A stretch of DNA of 64,000 nt from Algoriphagus sp. NG3. GTDB lineage: Bacteria > Bacteroidota > Bacteroidia > Cytophagales > Cyclobacteriaceae. The DNA lies in assembly GCF_034119865.1 (NCBI RefSeq), contig NZ_CP139421.1:3348001-3412000 (forward strand). Direction: 5' to 3'. Both the position numbers and the translations under genes were made by a program. The notes beneath the pieces are model-generated. The model ran no database searches and had not been told where the DNA came from. It saw only the letters and a program-made list of their open reading frames with translations. This document shows positions 26,387-36,363 of the stretch, piece by piece (within the stretch, counting starts at the first letter, position 1; every line of letters starts with the position of its first letter).

Positions 26387-27595
26387 TCAAATACCAAATT
26401 CCACCTGAAAAGTTGCGAACCAATAGTTGTGCATATATGCAGTCTTCATTGTACCATTCCGCCAAACATACCCTAGATTGCTCTGTAGTTTAATGCGGTG
26501 ACCGTTCAGGTACCTAGTATAACCGAGAGCTGCTTCCTCCAATCTTTCTTCATATTGGTTGATTTCTTTATCGGGACGAACCGCAGAATACCTCATCGCC
26601 AATTCAGACTTTCTAGAAATCATCTTACTGAGTTGGGTATTGGTGCCTAATCCGACAAAAACTGCTTTCACATCGCCGTCTGTGCTTTGGGTAATGGGAT
26701 CATGCGCCCAGCGTTGAAAAAACTCTGTCATAGCACCCCAACCGGCATATTTGAACATCGCATCTGCAATAAAAGCATTCATATCCCTGGCTTCATACAG
26801 CCTAGACCCTAGTTGCCCTCTGGAACGGTGGGCATTTTCATTCAAATTATAGGAAAACCCCAAAGAAAGCTTGGGGTTTACTTCAAACTCCAAATCCCCT
26901 TCGGAGTAGTCTCCGAAGTTCTTAAATGAACCAAAAGGCAGATACTCCAGCCTGGCAGTATAACTCAACCCTCTGTCACCCACTGATGGATTTCTACCCT
27001 CCCCAGTATTGATCGCGCCTTTTAGCTGAAACTGAGAGCTGCCACTAGTCTGTAAAGTGTAATAGGCAAAGAAGCCAAAATCACGATCGAGGGTGAAAAA
27101 GCCATTGGCAATCGAGCGATCCGTAAACTGCAAATTACCAGAACTTACCACACGTTCTCTGTTGCCTGGCAGTTTGGATTGTCCAAATCCCAGGTAGAAA
27201 TTAGGTGTGAGGAAATAGTAAACGATAGCGTCCCGGATAGGCTGAGCGTATGTCCCCGTTTCCAAATCCAGGTCTGATTTTGAAAAACCTAGTTGTATAT
27301 AATATTGGATTTTGGAACTCAACACATAGCCGTCAAGTCTGAGCCGAAGCCTGCGTATTCTAAAATCAATGCTTTCGATTTCAAAGTCCTCTCCACTAGC
27401 TGTGTTAAAACCAAAACGATTTTGCATCCTAAACCTCAAATTCAGCAAAAAAAGAGAGTCTTTTGAAATACTAATTCCATTTTTCACGTTGATCAGGGCA
27501 CGTTCATCTGACTCATTCTGCGCAAAGGAACGCTGAAAACAACATATACACAGAATTATAAGGAGAAAGACAGAAAACTGCTGAGGTGTCTTCAT
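26387..27595 (-). CDS. Outer-membrane porin, phosphate-selective porin O/P type
   Basis: A roughly 400-residue exported barrel protein: signal peptide ending near FQRSFAQ, then strands with the OprP-like opening LNLRFRMQNRFGFN and IRRLRLRLDGYVLSSKIQYYIQLGF, ending in aromatic FQVEFGI. Members form anion or general diffusion pores, but family members in Bacteroidota are not always phosphate-specific. The frame can start at TTG27607, but ATG27595 gives the better signal peptide. It lies downstream of aconitase, behind a hairpin, so it may be expressed by read-through or from an unrecognised promoter. Confidence 0.82.
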   Translation of the reverse strand: MKTPQQFSVFLLIILCICCFQRSFAQNESDERALINVKNGISISKDSLFLLNLRFRMQNRFGFNTASGEDFEIESIDFRIRRLRLRLDGYVLSSKIQYYIQLGFSKSDLDLETGTYAQPIRDAIVYYFLTPNFYLGFGQSKLPGNRERVVSSGNLQFTDRSIANGFFTLDRDFGFFAYYTLQTSGSSQFQLKGAINTGEGRNPSVGDRGLSYTARLEYLPFGSFKNFGDYSEGDLEFEVNPKLSLGFSYNLNENAHRSRGQLGSRLYEARDMNAFIADAMFKYAGWGAMTEFFQRWAHDPITQSTDGDVKAVFVGLGTNTQLSKMISRKSELAMRYSAVRPDKEINQYEERLEEAALGYTRYLNGHRIKLQSNLGYVWRNGTMKTAYMHNYWFATFQVEFGI

Positions 27596-27610
27596 AAGTT
27601 GGGACAATAA

Positions 27611-27636
27611 AAAAGCCGTAACGAAAATCCGCTACG
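27611..27636 (-). terminator. Rho-independent terminator of aconitase gene
   Basis: The stem aagccgta / tacggctt is followed on the minus strand by a run of T, starting about 20 bases after the aconitase stop and ending just before the porin start. Confidence 0.75.
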
Positions 27637-27658
27637 GCTTAAAAACACTATATAATTC

Positions 27659-29920
27659 TTATGCTTTGGCTTTGATCAGATTCAATGCTGAGCCAGCTTT
27701 GAACCATTCGATTTGACCTTGATTATAAGTATGGTTCACCTGAATGGTATCAGAAGTCCCATCTGCGTGGTTTAGCACTACCTGCAGCTGCTTGCCAGGT
27801 GCAAATGATGTCAACCCAACGATATCTATAGAATCATCCTCCTGAACCAAATCATAGTCAGCCGGATTTGCGAAGGTAAGCGCAAGCATACCTTGCTTCT
27901 TGAGGTTAGTCTCGTGGATTCTGGCGAAAGATTTTACCAAAATAGCACGGACCCCAAGGAATCGAGGCTCCATTGCAGCATGTTCTCTGGAGGAACCTTC
28001 TCCATAGTTTTCGTCACCTACCACTATAGATCCTATTCCATTTGCCTTGTAATCACGCTGAGTAGCAGGGACTTCACCATATGTACCAGTCAATTGATTT
28101 TTAACTGAATTGGTCGCATCTGTATAGGCATTGACCGCACCAATCAGCATGTTGTTAGAGATATTGTCCAAGTGACCTCGGAACCTCAACCATGGACCTG
28201 CCATAGAGATATGGTCGGTTGTACACTTTCCTTTGGCTTTGATCAGAAGTTTGAGACCTTTAAGATCAGCACCTTCCCATGGCTTAAATGAATCCAGCAA
28301 TTGAAGACGGTCTGAAGTAGGGCTTACCACTACAGATACCTTTGACCCATCTTCCGCGGGCTCCTGATATCCGGCATCTTCTACTGCAAATCCTTTTGTA
28401 GGCAATTCCAGTCCTGTAGGTTCATCCAGTTTCACTGACACACCTTCTTCATTGATCAGACTATCGGTCATTGGGTTGAAAGTCAAATCACCGGCAATTG
28501 CCAAAGCGGTCACAATCTCAGGAGAAGCTACAAACGAGTGTGTGTTTGGATTACCATCCGCACGCTTTGCAAAATTTCTGTTGAAAGATGTGATAATGGA
28601 GTTTTTCTCCTGTTTTTCAGCTCCATGACGAGCCCACTGCCCGATACAAGGGCCGCAGGCATTTGCCAATACTACACCGCCCATTTGGCCAAAAGTATCC
28701 AAGAAACCATCTCTATCCACTGTGAACCGGACCTGCTCAGATCCTGGCGTAATGGTATATTCAGATTTTGCAATAAGTTTCTTATCTACTGCCTGCTGAG
28801 CAAGTGAAGCAGCTCTGGAAATATCCTCATAGGATGAATTGGTGCAAGAACCTATCAATCCTACTTCCAGTTTCGCCGGCCAGCCGTTTTCTTTCACGGC
28901 AGCAGCAAATTTAGAGATCGGCCAGGCCAGATCTGGAGTGAACGGGCCATTTACATGAGGCTCAAGCTCAGAAAGGTTGATTTCTATTACTTCATCGAAG
29001 TAAGTAGCAGGATTTGCATATACTTCTACGTCACCGGTCAAGTGTTCAGCTATTCCATTGGCCAATTCAGCCACATCAGCTCGTTCTGTGGAAGCTAAAT
29101 AAGCGGCAGATTTCTCATCGTAACCGAAAATGGAAGTAGTAGCCCCGATCTCTGCCCCCATATTACAGATTGTTCCTTTTCCTGTAGCGGATAAAGATCT
29201 GGCCCCTTCTCCGAAATACTCAACGATAGCACCTGTACCACCTTTTACAGTAAGAATTCCGGCTACTTTTAAGATCACATCTTTAGCAGATGTCCAGCCA
29301 GACAGTTTGCCTGTAAGCTTTACACCGATCAATTTTGGGAATTTCAGCTCCCAAGGAAGACCTGCCATTACATCACAGGCATCGGCACCACCTACTCCGA
29401 TAGCCACCATTCCCAAACCACCGGCATTCGGCGTATGAGAGTCAGTTCCTATCATCATACCTCCAGGGAAAGCATAGTTTTCCAACACTACCTGGTGGAT
29501 AATACCAGCCCCAGGCTTCCAAAATCCAAGGCCATATTTGTTGGACACTGAAGCTAAAAAGTCATAAACTTCCTTGTTTTTATCTTTGGCTTTGATCAAA
29601 TCCTGATCCGCACCTACTTCAGCCTGGATCAAGTGATCACAGTGAACTGTGGATGGAACAGCTACCTGGCTTTTGCCAGCTTGCATAAATTGCAATAAAG
29701 CCATTTGGGCGGTGGCATCTTGCATCGCAACCCGATCCGGTTGAAAATCTACGTAAGACACACCCCTGTTAAATGCCTGGGAAGCGGCGCCTTCGCTCAA
29801 GTGTGCGTAAAGAATCTTTTCAGTCAAAGTAAGTGGACGCCCTACAGCCTTGCGGGCCGCAGCGATACGCTCTGGGTATCTGGCATACACTTTTTTGATC
29901 ATTTCAATATCAAAAGCCAT
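27659..29920 (-). CDS. acn: Aconitate hydratase
   Basis: A 753-residue aconitase of the mitochondrial type, interconverting citrate and isocitrate in the TCA cycle. The [4Fe-4S] cysteines are visible in [13 protein letters not shown] and [12 protein letters not shown]. The substrate-site segment [16 protein letters not shown] and the C-terminal swivel domain with [15 protein letters not shown] are present. The length fits the 750-residue class, not the 890-residue IRP-like AcnA. It stands alone, with a -7 element upstream and a terminator downstream. Confidence 0.96.
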   Translation of the reverse strand: MAFDIEMIKKVYARYPERIAAARKAVGRPLTLTEKILYAHLSEGAASQAFNRGVSYVDFQPDRVAMQDATAQMALLQFMQAGKSQVAVPSTVHCDHLIQAEVGADQDLIKAKDKNKEVYDFLASVSNKYGLGFWKPGAGIIHQVVLENYAFPGGMMIGTDSHTPNAGGLGMVAIGVGGADACDVMAGLPWELKFPKLIGVKLTGKLSGWTSAKDVILKVAGILTVKGGTGAIVEYFGEGARSLSATGKGTICNMGAEIGATTSIFGYDEKSAAYLASTERADVAELANGIAEHLTGDVEVYANPATYFDEVIEINLSELEPHVNGPFTPDLAWPISKFAAAVKENGWPAKLEVGLIGSCTNSSYEDISRAASLAQQAVDKKLIAKSEYTITPGSEQVRFTVDRDGFLDTFGQMGGVVLANACGPCIGQWARHGAEKQEKNSIITSFNRNFAKRADGNPNTHSFVASPEIVTALAIAGDLTFNPMTDSLINEEGVSVKLDEPTGLELPTKGFAVEDAGYQEPAEDGSKVSVVVSPTSDRLQLLDSFKPWEGADLKGLKLLIKAKGKCTTDHISMAGPWLRFRGHLDNISNNMLIGAVNAYTDATNSVKNQLTGTYGEVPATQRDYKANGIGSIVVGDENYGEGSSREHAAMEPRFLGVRAILVKSFARIHETNLKKQGMLALTFANPADYDLVQEDDSIDIVGLTSFAPGKQLQVVLNHADGTSDTIQVNHTYNQGQIEWFKAGSALNLIKAKA

Positions 29921-30226
29921 TGTATAAGGATTTTTGTTTGGTAAAAGTTTCGATTTTTATGGAGTGCAAATATAGGAAGTTAGCTCAATAATTTGTAACC
30001 AGTTGCCCCATATAGGCTAAGCTATTTCTTATTTAAAACCATTTTACTTTCATCCCTTCGTCTGGTTATTTGACGATTCTGAAAAACGGGTTGTACCACA
30101 CTCAAACCGTCCTCTAATCACTTCAGAAGATGCTCTCTCCAAAACCATGATAAAAATCAGCCGTAATCATAGCCAAATATTACCTAAATTGCCCTTACTA
30201 TTAAATACTCCCCATATCTGCTCTAA
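29921..30226. other. Intergenic region of 306 bases between divergent genes
   Basis: It separates aconitase (minus) from the 7TM kinase (plus). Apart from the aconitase -7 element (29967-29974), I see no open frame, repeat or RNA-like fold that I could defend. No convincing TAnnTTTG element was found for the kinase gene. Confidence 0.5.
29967..29974 (-). promoter_or_regulatory. Predicted -7 element for aconitase
   Basis: The minus strand reads TATATTTG, an exact TAnnTTTG match, 47 bases before the ATG. The -33 position is not a clear TTTG. Confidence 0.5.
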
Positions 30227-32005
30227 ATGGAACTTGTATTCAATCCATTTTCTGTCACTCTCTTACTGTCAGGGTTACTGGTTGGAGGACTCTCTCTGTA
30301 TATCGCTCTCAAAATTGAGGATGCTACCCGATGGATAGCAATGACTATGCTGTGTGCAGCCATTTGGGGATTTTTCTATGGGCTGGAACTCAGTGTTTCC
30401 ACAAGGGAAGCTATGGTTGCGCTCCTGAAATTTGAATATATTGGAATTGCATTTTTAGCACCGTGCTGGCTGATATTCAGTCTAAACTATACTAGCTATA
30501 GATCAAATAGACCAAAGCTCATGCTGGGACTGATACTGTTAGTCCCAGTCATCACTTATATTTTGGTTCTTACCAATGATCATCATTACTTCTTTTATGA
30601 GTCAATTCAAGTAATCAAAACAGGGCCTTTTCCCACCGCAAAAATAGAGATCGGGCCATGGTATACATTGAATGTGCTATATATCTATTTCGCCTATGGA
30701 TTAGGCAGTTTTATCATCTGGAAAAGATTCAAGTACTCTGACCCTCTATTTAAAGCCCAAACCAGAATTATGCTTTCCGCTGGTTTATTCCCTTTAATTT
30801 TTAATCTCTTCTACCAGACCCATTTATTTAGGCCATACGAAGTCATAGATCTTACCCCATTTTCATTTTTGCTGACTTATCTGATATTAGGATTTGCTAT
30901 ACTCAAATACCAACTCTTCAGTCTTAAGCCAATTGCGAGGAATAAAGTAATGGAAGCAATTACCAAAGGGGTATTAGTGCTTGATGCCGAGCAACAAATC
31001 GTTGACTTCAATCCTGCTTTCATTTCATTCTACTCACCAAGTCTGAAAAAAATCAAAGTTGCTTCCAAGGCGAAAGATATTTTCAAAAAACATGGCGACA
31101 TCCTCAGCCTAATAGTACAGCAAAAAGCCGCAGTGATAGAATGTCAAACCTTAATTGGACAAAAAGAGAAAATCTTGAGAGTAGAAGCAATTCCACTCGT
31201 GGATAAAAAATCAGTAACCACTGGCTTGATCTTACTTTTTGATGACATTACAGAACAACAAGCTATTAATCAAAAACTGAAAGACCAAGCTTCAGAGCTA
31301 CAGCAATTAAACAACCTGAAAGACAAATACTTCAGCATCATCTCCCATGACCTTAAGGGGCCTATTTTTGGTATAAAAGAACTCATTCATCATACCAACA
31401 CAGGATTGATATCCAAAGATGAATTTATAGACTTGCTACCTGAGGTATCCAGAAACATGGAACAAGTCGCACTTTTGCTTGAAAATCTCCTTGCCTGGTC
31501 GAGTTCACAGTTAAGAAGCGGAGAAACTACACAGTTTCAGGAATTTGATATTTATAAGATTCTAGTACAGCAAAAGGGAATCCTGGAAAGAATCGCTAAT
31601 GAAAAGAAAATAGTGATAGAGATTTTATCGGAAGCAAATTCACTGGTCAGTGCTGATAAAAACATGATTGAACTGGTCCTGAGAAATATTATTAACAACG
31701 CCATCAAATTTTCCCCTCAGGGGAGCACCATCAAGATAAGCACCCAGGAGGAATATGACACTATCAAGATTTACATAGAAGATTTTGGCAAAGGAATACC
31801 TAGCGAGAACCTTTCTAAAATACGTGAGGGAATCTCATTTACAACCACTGGTCAAAACAATGAATCGGGCACTGGACTGGGGCTCCTTCTGGTTAATGAA
31901 TACATCGAAAAAAACAAAGGTCAGCTAGAGGTAAATTCAGAAGAAGGCAAAGGCACTCTGTTTTGTATTAGACTTCCCAAAGTCAACAAAAAAGAACTGG
32001 CCTAA
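30227..32005 (+). CDS. Membrane histidine kinase with 7TM N-terminal sensor
   Basis: A 592-residue kinase. Residues about 1-230 are seven hydrophobic segments of the HisKA_7TM type (opening NPFSVTLLLSGLLVGGLSLY, with WGFFYGLELS and FEYIGIAFLAPCW). A PAS-like domain follows (about 240-345), then HisKA with H374 (SHDLKGPIFG, a variant with Asp and Lys in place of Glu-Leu-Arg), and the ATPase domain (IINNAIKFSPQG, GTGLGLLLVNEYI). There is no receiver domain and no adjacent regulator, so the partner is encoded elsewhere. Its end is 6 bases from the convergent LuxC-type gene. Confidence 0.93.
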   Translation: MELVFNPFSVTLLLSGLLVGGLSLYIALKIEDATRWIAMTMLCAAIWGFFYGLELSVSTREAMVALLKFEYIGIAFLAPCWLIFSLNYTSYRSNRPKLMLGLILLVPVITYILVLTNDHHYFFYESIQVIKTGPFPTAKIEIGPWYTLNVLYIYFAYGLGSFIIWKRFKYSDPLFKAQTRIMLSAGLFPLIFNLFYQTHLFRPYEVIDLTPFSFLLTYLILGFAILKYQLFSLKPIARNKVMEAITKGVLVLDAEQQIVDFNPAFISFYSPSLKKIKVASKAKDIFKKHGDILSLIVQQKAAVIECQTLIGQKEKILRVEAIPLVDKKSVTTGLILLFDDITEQQAINQKLKDQASELQQLNNLKDKYFSIISHDLKGPIFGIKELIHHTNTGLISKDEFIDLLPEVSRNMEQVALLLENLLAWSSSQLRSGETTQFQEFDIYKILVQQKGILERIANEKKIVIEILSEANSLVSADKNMIELVLRNIINNAIKFSPQGSTIKISTQEEYDTIKIYIEDFGKGIPSENLSKIREGISFTTTGQNNESGTGLGLLLVNEYIEKNKGQLEVNSEEGKGTLFCIRLPKVNKKELA

Positions 32006-32011
32006 ACTTGC

Positions 32012-33019
32012 CTAATCCAGACTAAGTAAAAAAGCCATTGTGTCAACTTCATCGGCATATTCCCAAGGTTCAGGATTCTGCGCAGTACCAAAGGGAACCC
32101 GTCCTGCACCATTGCCCACAATGCATTGGATTTTCTCTTTCATCCCTTCAAGTTTTTCTGACAATTGCATTTCATCTTCATAGAGCTCATAAAAAAGCAC
32201 CGATATCGGAGATACCAGCTCATTGCTTTCCCTCAGCAGCAAAAAACCATTGTCCAAGTGATCCTCTAGGTTCACTAGGTAGATCGATTTATTGTAGTCG
32301 TAATTGTTATGATATTTATGATGAGCTCCAATGGGCGCATAAATTTCCAGAGCGTCAAGTAAAGCTTGGAGTTGAGTCGCAGACTTGAGGTAAATCTTGG
32401 AAACATTTCTACAGCCCAAACCATAATACTGAAAAATATCCCTGCCCAACCGAACGTAATCCTCCGCAGTCTCTTCTCCGCTTAGAACAGCCACCGAAGT
32501 CCTGTTCTGTCTGATGACATGTGGGTATTTGCCAAAGTAATAATTGAAATAGCGGGATGAATTATCACTTCCAGTGGCTATATAAGCATCCATGCCTTTC
32601 AGCATTTCCTCTATGCGAATCTGCTCTGACAACCTGGAGTCAATTCCAATCAGGGTTTTAATTATCCATTTCATCAGAATTTCGTCAGAAGAACTCAGCT
32701 TAATTACTGCCTGATGTCCTGAAAGTACTACACACATCAAATCATGGAACCCAACCGCCGGTATATTCCCAGCCAGCATTAGCCCAACAGACTTGGGTTG
32801 AGTCACCTTCTGCAAATCATACTCCTCCAACCAGGCAGTCAATTTGTCCGGGTCAAGCATAAAAGCAATTCCTTCCAAGGCAGATTCTACTGAGCTTGTG
32901 GAAAACCAGCTATTATTGTTTTCTGCTCTCCACAGCAACTCCTCTTTTTCATCAAAGCTGATTGCTTTGATAGCCTCACCTAATTGGACAAATGCTGAAA
33001 TACGTTCTGATGGATTCAT
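32012..33019 (-). CDS. Acyl-CoA reductase, LuxC family
   Basis: A 335-residue protein of the LuxC/acyl-CoA reductase type (aldehyde-dehydrogenase fold). Segments such as VGLMLAGNIPAVGFHDLMCVVLSGH, SDEILMKWI and the candidate catalytic Cys in GLGCRNVSKIYL are seen. LuxC reduces acyl groups to aldehydes for bacterial light emission; here there is no luxAB, so the role is probably another acyl-reduction step. It is shorter than LuxC (about 480 residues). It diverges from a ferredoxin gene, a pairing that recurs in Bacteroidota (memory) and suggests a redox partner; this link is inference. Confidence 0.82.
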   Translation of the reverse strand: MNPSERISAFVQLGEAIKAISFDEKEELLWRAENNNSWFSTSSVESALEGIAFMLDPDKLTAWLEEYDLQKVTQPKSVGLMLAGNIPAVGFHDLMCVVLSGHQAVIKLSSSDEILMKWIIKTLIGIDSRLSEQIRIEEMLKGMDAYIATGSDNSSRYFNYYFGKYPHVIRQNRTSVAVLSGEETAEDYVRLGRDIFQYYGLGCRNVSKIYLKSATQLQALLDALEIYAPIGAHHKYHNNYDYNKSIYLVNLEDHLDNGFLLLRESNELVSPISVLFYELYEDEMQLSEKLEGMKEKIQCIVGNGAGRVPFGTAQNPEPWEYADEVDTMAFLLSLD

Positions 33020-33037
33020 GGTATATGATTAATGGGA

Positions 33038-33045
33038 CAAATTTA
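33038..33045 (-). promoter_or_regulatory. Predicted -7 element for the LuxC-type gene
   Basis: The minus strand reads TAAATTTG, an exact TAnnTTTG match, 18 bases before the ATG. A TTG lies 17 bases further upstream, slightly too close for an ideal -33 element. Confidence 0.4.
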
Positions 33046-33107
33046 GGCTTTTTGAAAACAAGCAACCTTAGAATCGAATTAAATTAGTTAGTGTGACAAC
33101 TTTTTTA

Positions 33108-33138
33108 TTGCCTCACAGTATTATGGTTATTACTTTTG
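33108..33138 (+). promoter_or_regulatory. Predicted promoter for the ferredoxin gene
   Basis: TTG (33108-33110), 20 bases, then TACTTTTG (33131-33138) match the Bacteroidota -33/-7 pair. The ATG is 21 bases downstream, giving a short leader. Confidence 0.65.
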
Positions 33139-33146
33139 GTCTTTAA

Positions 33147-33506
<360 letters not shown>

Positions 33507-33662
33507 GTCTTAATCTGTAGATTTTCTCCCCAATCAACGATAAAACAGAATAAAAAAGCGGTCAAAGAGTAAAATAATAAGGCTCTGATTTGAATTCTCG
33601 GATCTAATTGTTTTATCTTAGGTCGAATTTCATACAACCTTATACTTATAACATAAAGAATT

Positions 33663-33986
33663 GTGGACGATCAAAGAGGATATGACAGAGAGGAAATTTT
33701 CTCTAAAAAAGTAAAAGCAGGTAAAAGAACGTATTTTTTTGATGTAAAATCTACTCGCTCAAACGATTATTATCTGACTATTACCGAAAGTAAGAGAAAG
33801 ATAAACGGTGAAAGTTTCACCTATGAGAAGCACAAGATCTTCCTTTACAAGGAGGATTTTTTCAAGTTTTCAGAAGCTCTGAATGAAGCGGTAGATCATG
33901 TGAAAAATGAATTATTACCAGATGTGGACTTTGAGCAATATGAAAAAGAAGAATCAGAATACAACGACGAACTGAAATGGGATTAA
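33663..33986 (+). CDS. DUF3276 (PUR-domain, PurA-like) protein
   Basis: A 107-residue protein with the DUF3276 pattern: FSKKVKAGKRTYFFDVKSTR, then DYYLTITESKR, and FLYKEDFFKFSEAL, ending in an acidic tail. Bacteroidota and Borrelia members of this group share the PUR fold, which binds single-stranded DNA/RNA (family knowledge). The start is GTG33663. It appears to be a single-gene unit, ending at a hairpin terminator before the AI-2E gene. Confidence 0.88.
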   Translation: MDDQRGYDREEIFSKKVKAGKRTYFFDVKSTRSNDYYLTITESKRKINGESFTYEKHKIFLYKEDFFKFSEALNEAVDHVKNELLPDVDFEQYEKEESEYNDELKWD

Positions 33987-34037
33987 TGCAATTAGTTTAG
34001 TAAAGGTTCTAGTTTCAAATAAGAGAAACAGTATATT

Positions 34038-34064
34038 AGAGGAGGCAGAAATGTCTCCTCTTTT
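34038..34064 (+). terminator. Probable terminator after DUF3276 gene
   Basis: A 7-base stem (agaggag / ctcctct) with a 10-base loop and a short T-run. It lies just 12 bases before the next ATG, so it might instead act as an attenuator or translational hairpin for the AI-2E gene. Confidence 0.55.
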
Positions 34065-34075
34065 CATTCCAGAAT

Positions 34076-35170
34076 ATGCAGCGTATTTTTATTTACTTCG
34101 TCCTTTTCATAGCAGTCTTTCTGCTATTTGGATGGTATTTCTCCAATATCACTCTTTATCTGATTATCTCCTTAATTCTCGCGGCACTATTAAGGCCACT
34201 TACCAACCACCTCAATGATTTCCATGTTTTAGGCCAGCATGTACCTAGATGGATCGCTGTTCTCCTCTCCTATTCCGCCATAGTTTTATTGCTGGTGTTG
34301 CTTGGCTTTCTGTTTTTCCCATTGATTAATAATCAGATCATTATCCTGAGCGATCTGGATCTCAACGGTATCTATGAGCAAATCCAGATTCCTATATCCA
34401 GGGTGGAGGGATTCCTGATCCGGCACGAGCTTCTCGACACCAATCCAGGATACTTATTTGGCCGGATGAAATCCACAATGATCGAAATGATCAAAGGTTT
34501 TGACTTTACCTCCTTTATAGGTGGGGTAATCAATATCACAAGCAGTCTGTTTATCGGGATCATGGCCGTTGCATTTATCAGCTTTTTCCTTCTTTTGGAA
34601 AACGGTCTGCTACGGAGAAACCTATTAAACCTGATCCCAAACCCTTACTTTGAGCTCTCTGTAGCCACCTTTACCAAAGTAGAAAAGCTCCTGACCAATT
34701 ACTTATCCGGCTTACTACTGCAAATGCTGGCCGTTTTCTCCCTGGCAAGTTTCGGACTTACTATTATGAGTGTGGAATATGCCTTGACTATAGCTCTGTT
34801 TGCCGCAGTCGCTAATCTGATCCCCTATGCAGGTCCATTGTTAGGTGCTACATTCGGCATCATCGTGGGAGTTTCATCAGGAACATTTGGCAGCAATGCG
34901 GAACTTAACTACCTAATCATTAAAATCCTCTCGGTATTCGCAGTGGTTCAGGTCACTGACAACCTACTTCTACAGCCTATGATTTTTTCAAAATCTGTAA
35001 AAGCGCATCCCCTTGAAATATTTGTTGTTATCTTTGCCGGGGCAAAAATCGCCGGAGTAGTCGGAATGATTTTAGCGATACCCGTTTACACCATCTTTAG
35101 AGTATTCATCATGGAGTTCTATATGGGGTATAAATCTTACAGAATATTTAAAAATAAAATAACGAATTAA
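34076..35170 (+). CDS. AI-2E family transporter (second copy)
   Basis: A 364-residue membrane protein of the AI-2E/UPF0118 family, with two N-terminal hydrophobic segments, a middle soluble region (about 85-150), then the hydrophobic core with VANLIPYAGPLLGATFG and QVTDNLLLQPMIFSKSVKAHPLEIF. This last motif is the more typical form for the family. It differs much from the member at 22 kb, so the two are old paralogues and not a recent duplication. Substrate unknown. Its stop shares one base with the ychF start. Confidence 0.9.
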   Translation: MQRIFIYFVLFIAVFLLFGWYFSNITLYLIISLILAALLRPLTNHLNDFHVLGQHVPRWIAVLLSYSAIVLLLVLLGFLFFPLINNQIIILSDLDLNGIYEQIQIPISRVEGFLIRHELLDTNPGYLFGRMKSTMIEMIKGFDFTSFIGGVINITSSLFIGIMAVAFISFFLLLENGLLRRNLLNLIPNPYFELSVATFTKVEKLLTNYLSGLLLQMLAVFSLASFGLTIMSVEYALTIALFAAVANLIPYAGPLLGATFGIIVGVSSGTFGSNAELNYLIIKILSVFAVVQVTDNLLLQPMIFSKSVKAHPLEIFVVIFAGAKIAGVVGMILAIPVYTIFRVFIMEFYMGYKSYRIFKNKITN

Positions 35171-36267
35171 TGGCATTACAATGTGGCATTGTAGGACTCC
35201 CGAACGTAGGGAAATCCACTCTGTTTAACGCCCTATCCAGTGCAAAAGCGGAAGCTGCTAATTTTCCTTTTTGTACCATTGAACCGAACGTGGGCGTAGT
35301 TACGGTACCGGATAAAAGATTAAAAATCCTCGAAGAACTAGTCAATCCACATCGGGTACTGCCTACCGTAATAGAATTCGTGGATATAGCCGGCCTTGTA
35401 AAAGGTGCGAGTAAAGGCGAGGGTTTAGGGAATAAATTCCTCGCCAACATCCGGGAAGTAGATGCTATTATCCATGTGATCAGGTGCTTTGATGACGAAA
35501 ACATCGTCCACGTAGCGGGAAGTGTAGATCCTATCTTCGATAAGGAAGTTATAGATACTGAACTTCAGCTGAAAGATCTGGAATCTGTGGAAAAGAAGAT
35601 CCAGAAATCAGAAAAAACAGCCAAATCAGGAGATGCAAAAGCCAAAAAAGAGCTAGAAACTCTTTTGCTTTTCAAACAGGCACTGATAGACGGCAAAAAT
35701 GCCCGGTCAGTAGATGTGGAGAAAGAAGACCTGGAAGCAGTACGTGATCTCCATTTATTGACTATCAAGCCTGTAATCTACGTGGCAAATGTGGATGAGG
35801 AAAATCTAAAAACAGGCAATCAATATGTAGATAAACTTCGTGAAGAAGTAAAAGACGAAAATGCTGAAGTGATTGTCCTCTGCGCTGCCATAGAAGCCCA
35901 AATAGCTGAATTTGATGATCCTGAAGAAAAGGAGATGTTCCTTGGAGAATACGGCTTGGAAGAAAGTGGCTTAAACAAATTGATCTCAGGAGCGTATTCA
36001 TTATTAGACCTGATAACCTATTTCACCGCAGGAGTTCAGGAAGTGAGAGCTTGGACCATCAAAAAAGGATGGAAAGCACCAGCTGCCGCAGGGGTGATCC
36101 ACACAGATTTCGAAAGAGGGTTTATTAAGGCTGAAGTCATCAAACTTGCTGAATATCAGAAGTTCAAAACCGAAGCAGCCTGTAGAGAAAATGGAAAAAT
36201 TGCCATCGAAGGAAAAGAATATGTGGTTCAGGATGGTGATATTATGCATTTTAGGTTCAATGTGTAA
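35170..36267 (+). CDS. ychF: Redox-regulated ATPase/GTPase YchF (Obg family)
   Basis: A 365-residue YchF. The P-loop GLPNVGKSTLFNAL, switch region NFPFCTIEPN, DIAGLVKGASKGEGLGN and the C-terminal TGS domain are all standard. YchF binds ribosomes, prefers ATP in E. coli and affects stress responses. Its ATG shares one base with the upstream transporter stop. The downstream gene, a Cas6-like protein, starts 96 bases later on the same strand and may have its own promoter. Confidence 0.97.
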   Translation: MALQCGIVGLPNVGKSTLFNALSSAKAEAANFPFCTIEPNVGVVTVPDKRLKILEELVNPHRVLPTVIEFVDIAGLVKGASKGEGLGNKFLANIREVDAIIHVIRCFDDENIVHVAGSVDPIFDKEVIDTELQLKDLESVEKKIQKSEKTAKSGDAKAKKELETLLLFKQALIDGKNARSVDVEKEDLEAVRDLHLLTIKPVIYVANVDEENLKTGNQYVDKLREEVKDENAEVIVLCAAIEAQIAEFDDPEEKEMFLGEYGLEESGLNKLISGAYSLLDLITYFTAGVQEVRAWTIKKGWKAPAAAGVIHTDFERGFIKAEVIKLAEYQKFKTEAACRENGKIAIEGKEYVVQDGDIMHFRFNV

Positions 36268-36287
36268 CAATTTCTAAAAAAAAATGA

Positions 36288-36295
36288 TAATTTTG
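36288..36295 (+). promoter_or_regulatory. Possible -7 element for the Cas6-like gene
   Basis: TAATTTTG is an exact TAnnTTTG match 68 bases before the GTG start. No -33 TTTG is seen at 19-21 bases, so this is tentative. Confidence 0.35.
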
Positions 36296-36363
36296 TAATT
36301 GCTTATTCACCCAAACGTTACAGTTTTATCTTATTGATTGTCTCATTTTATTTTTAATTCACC

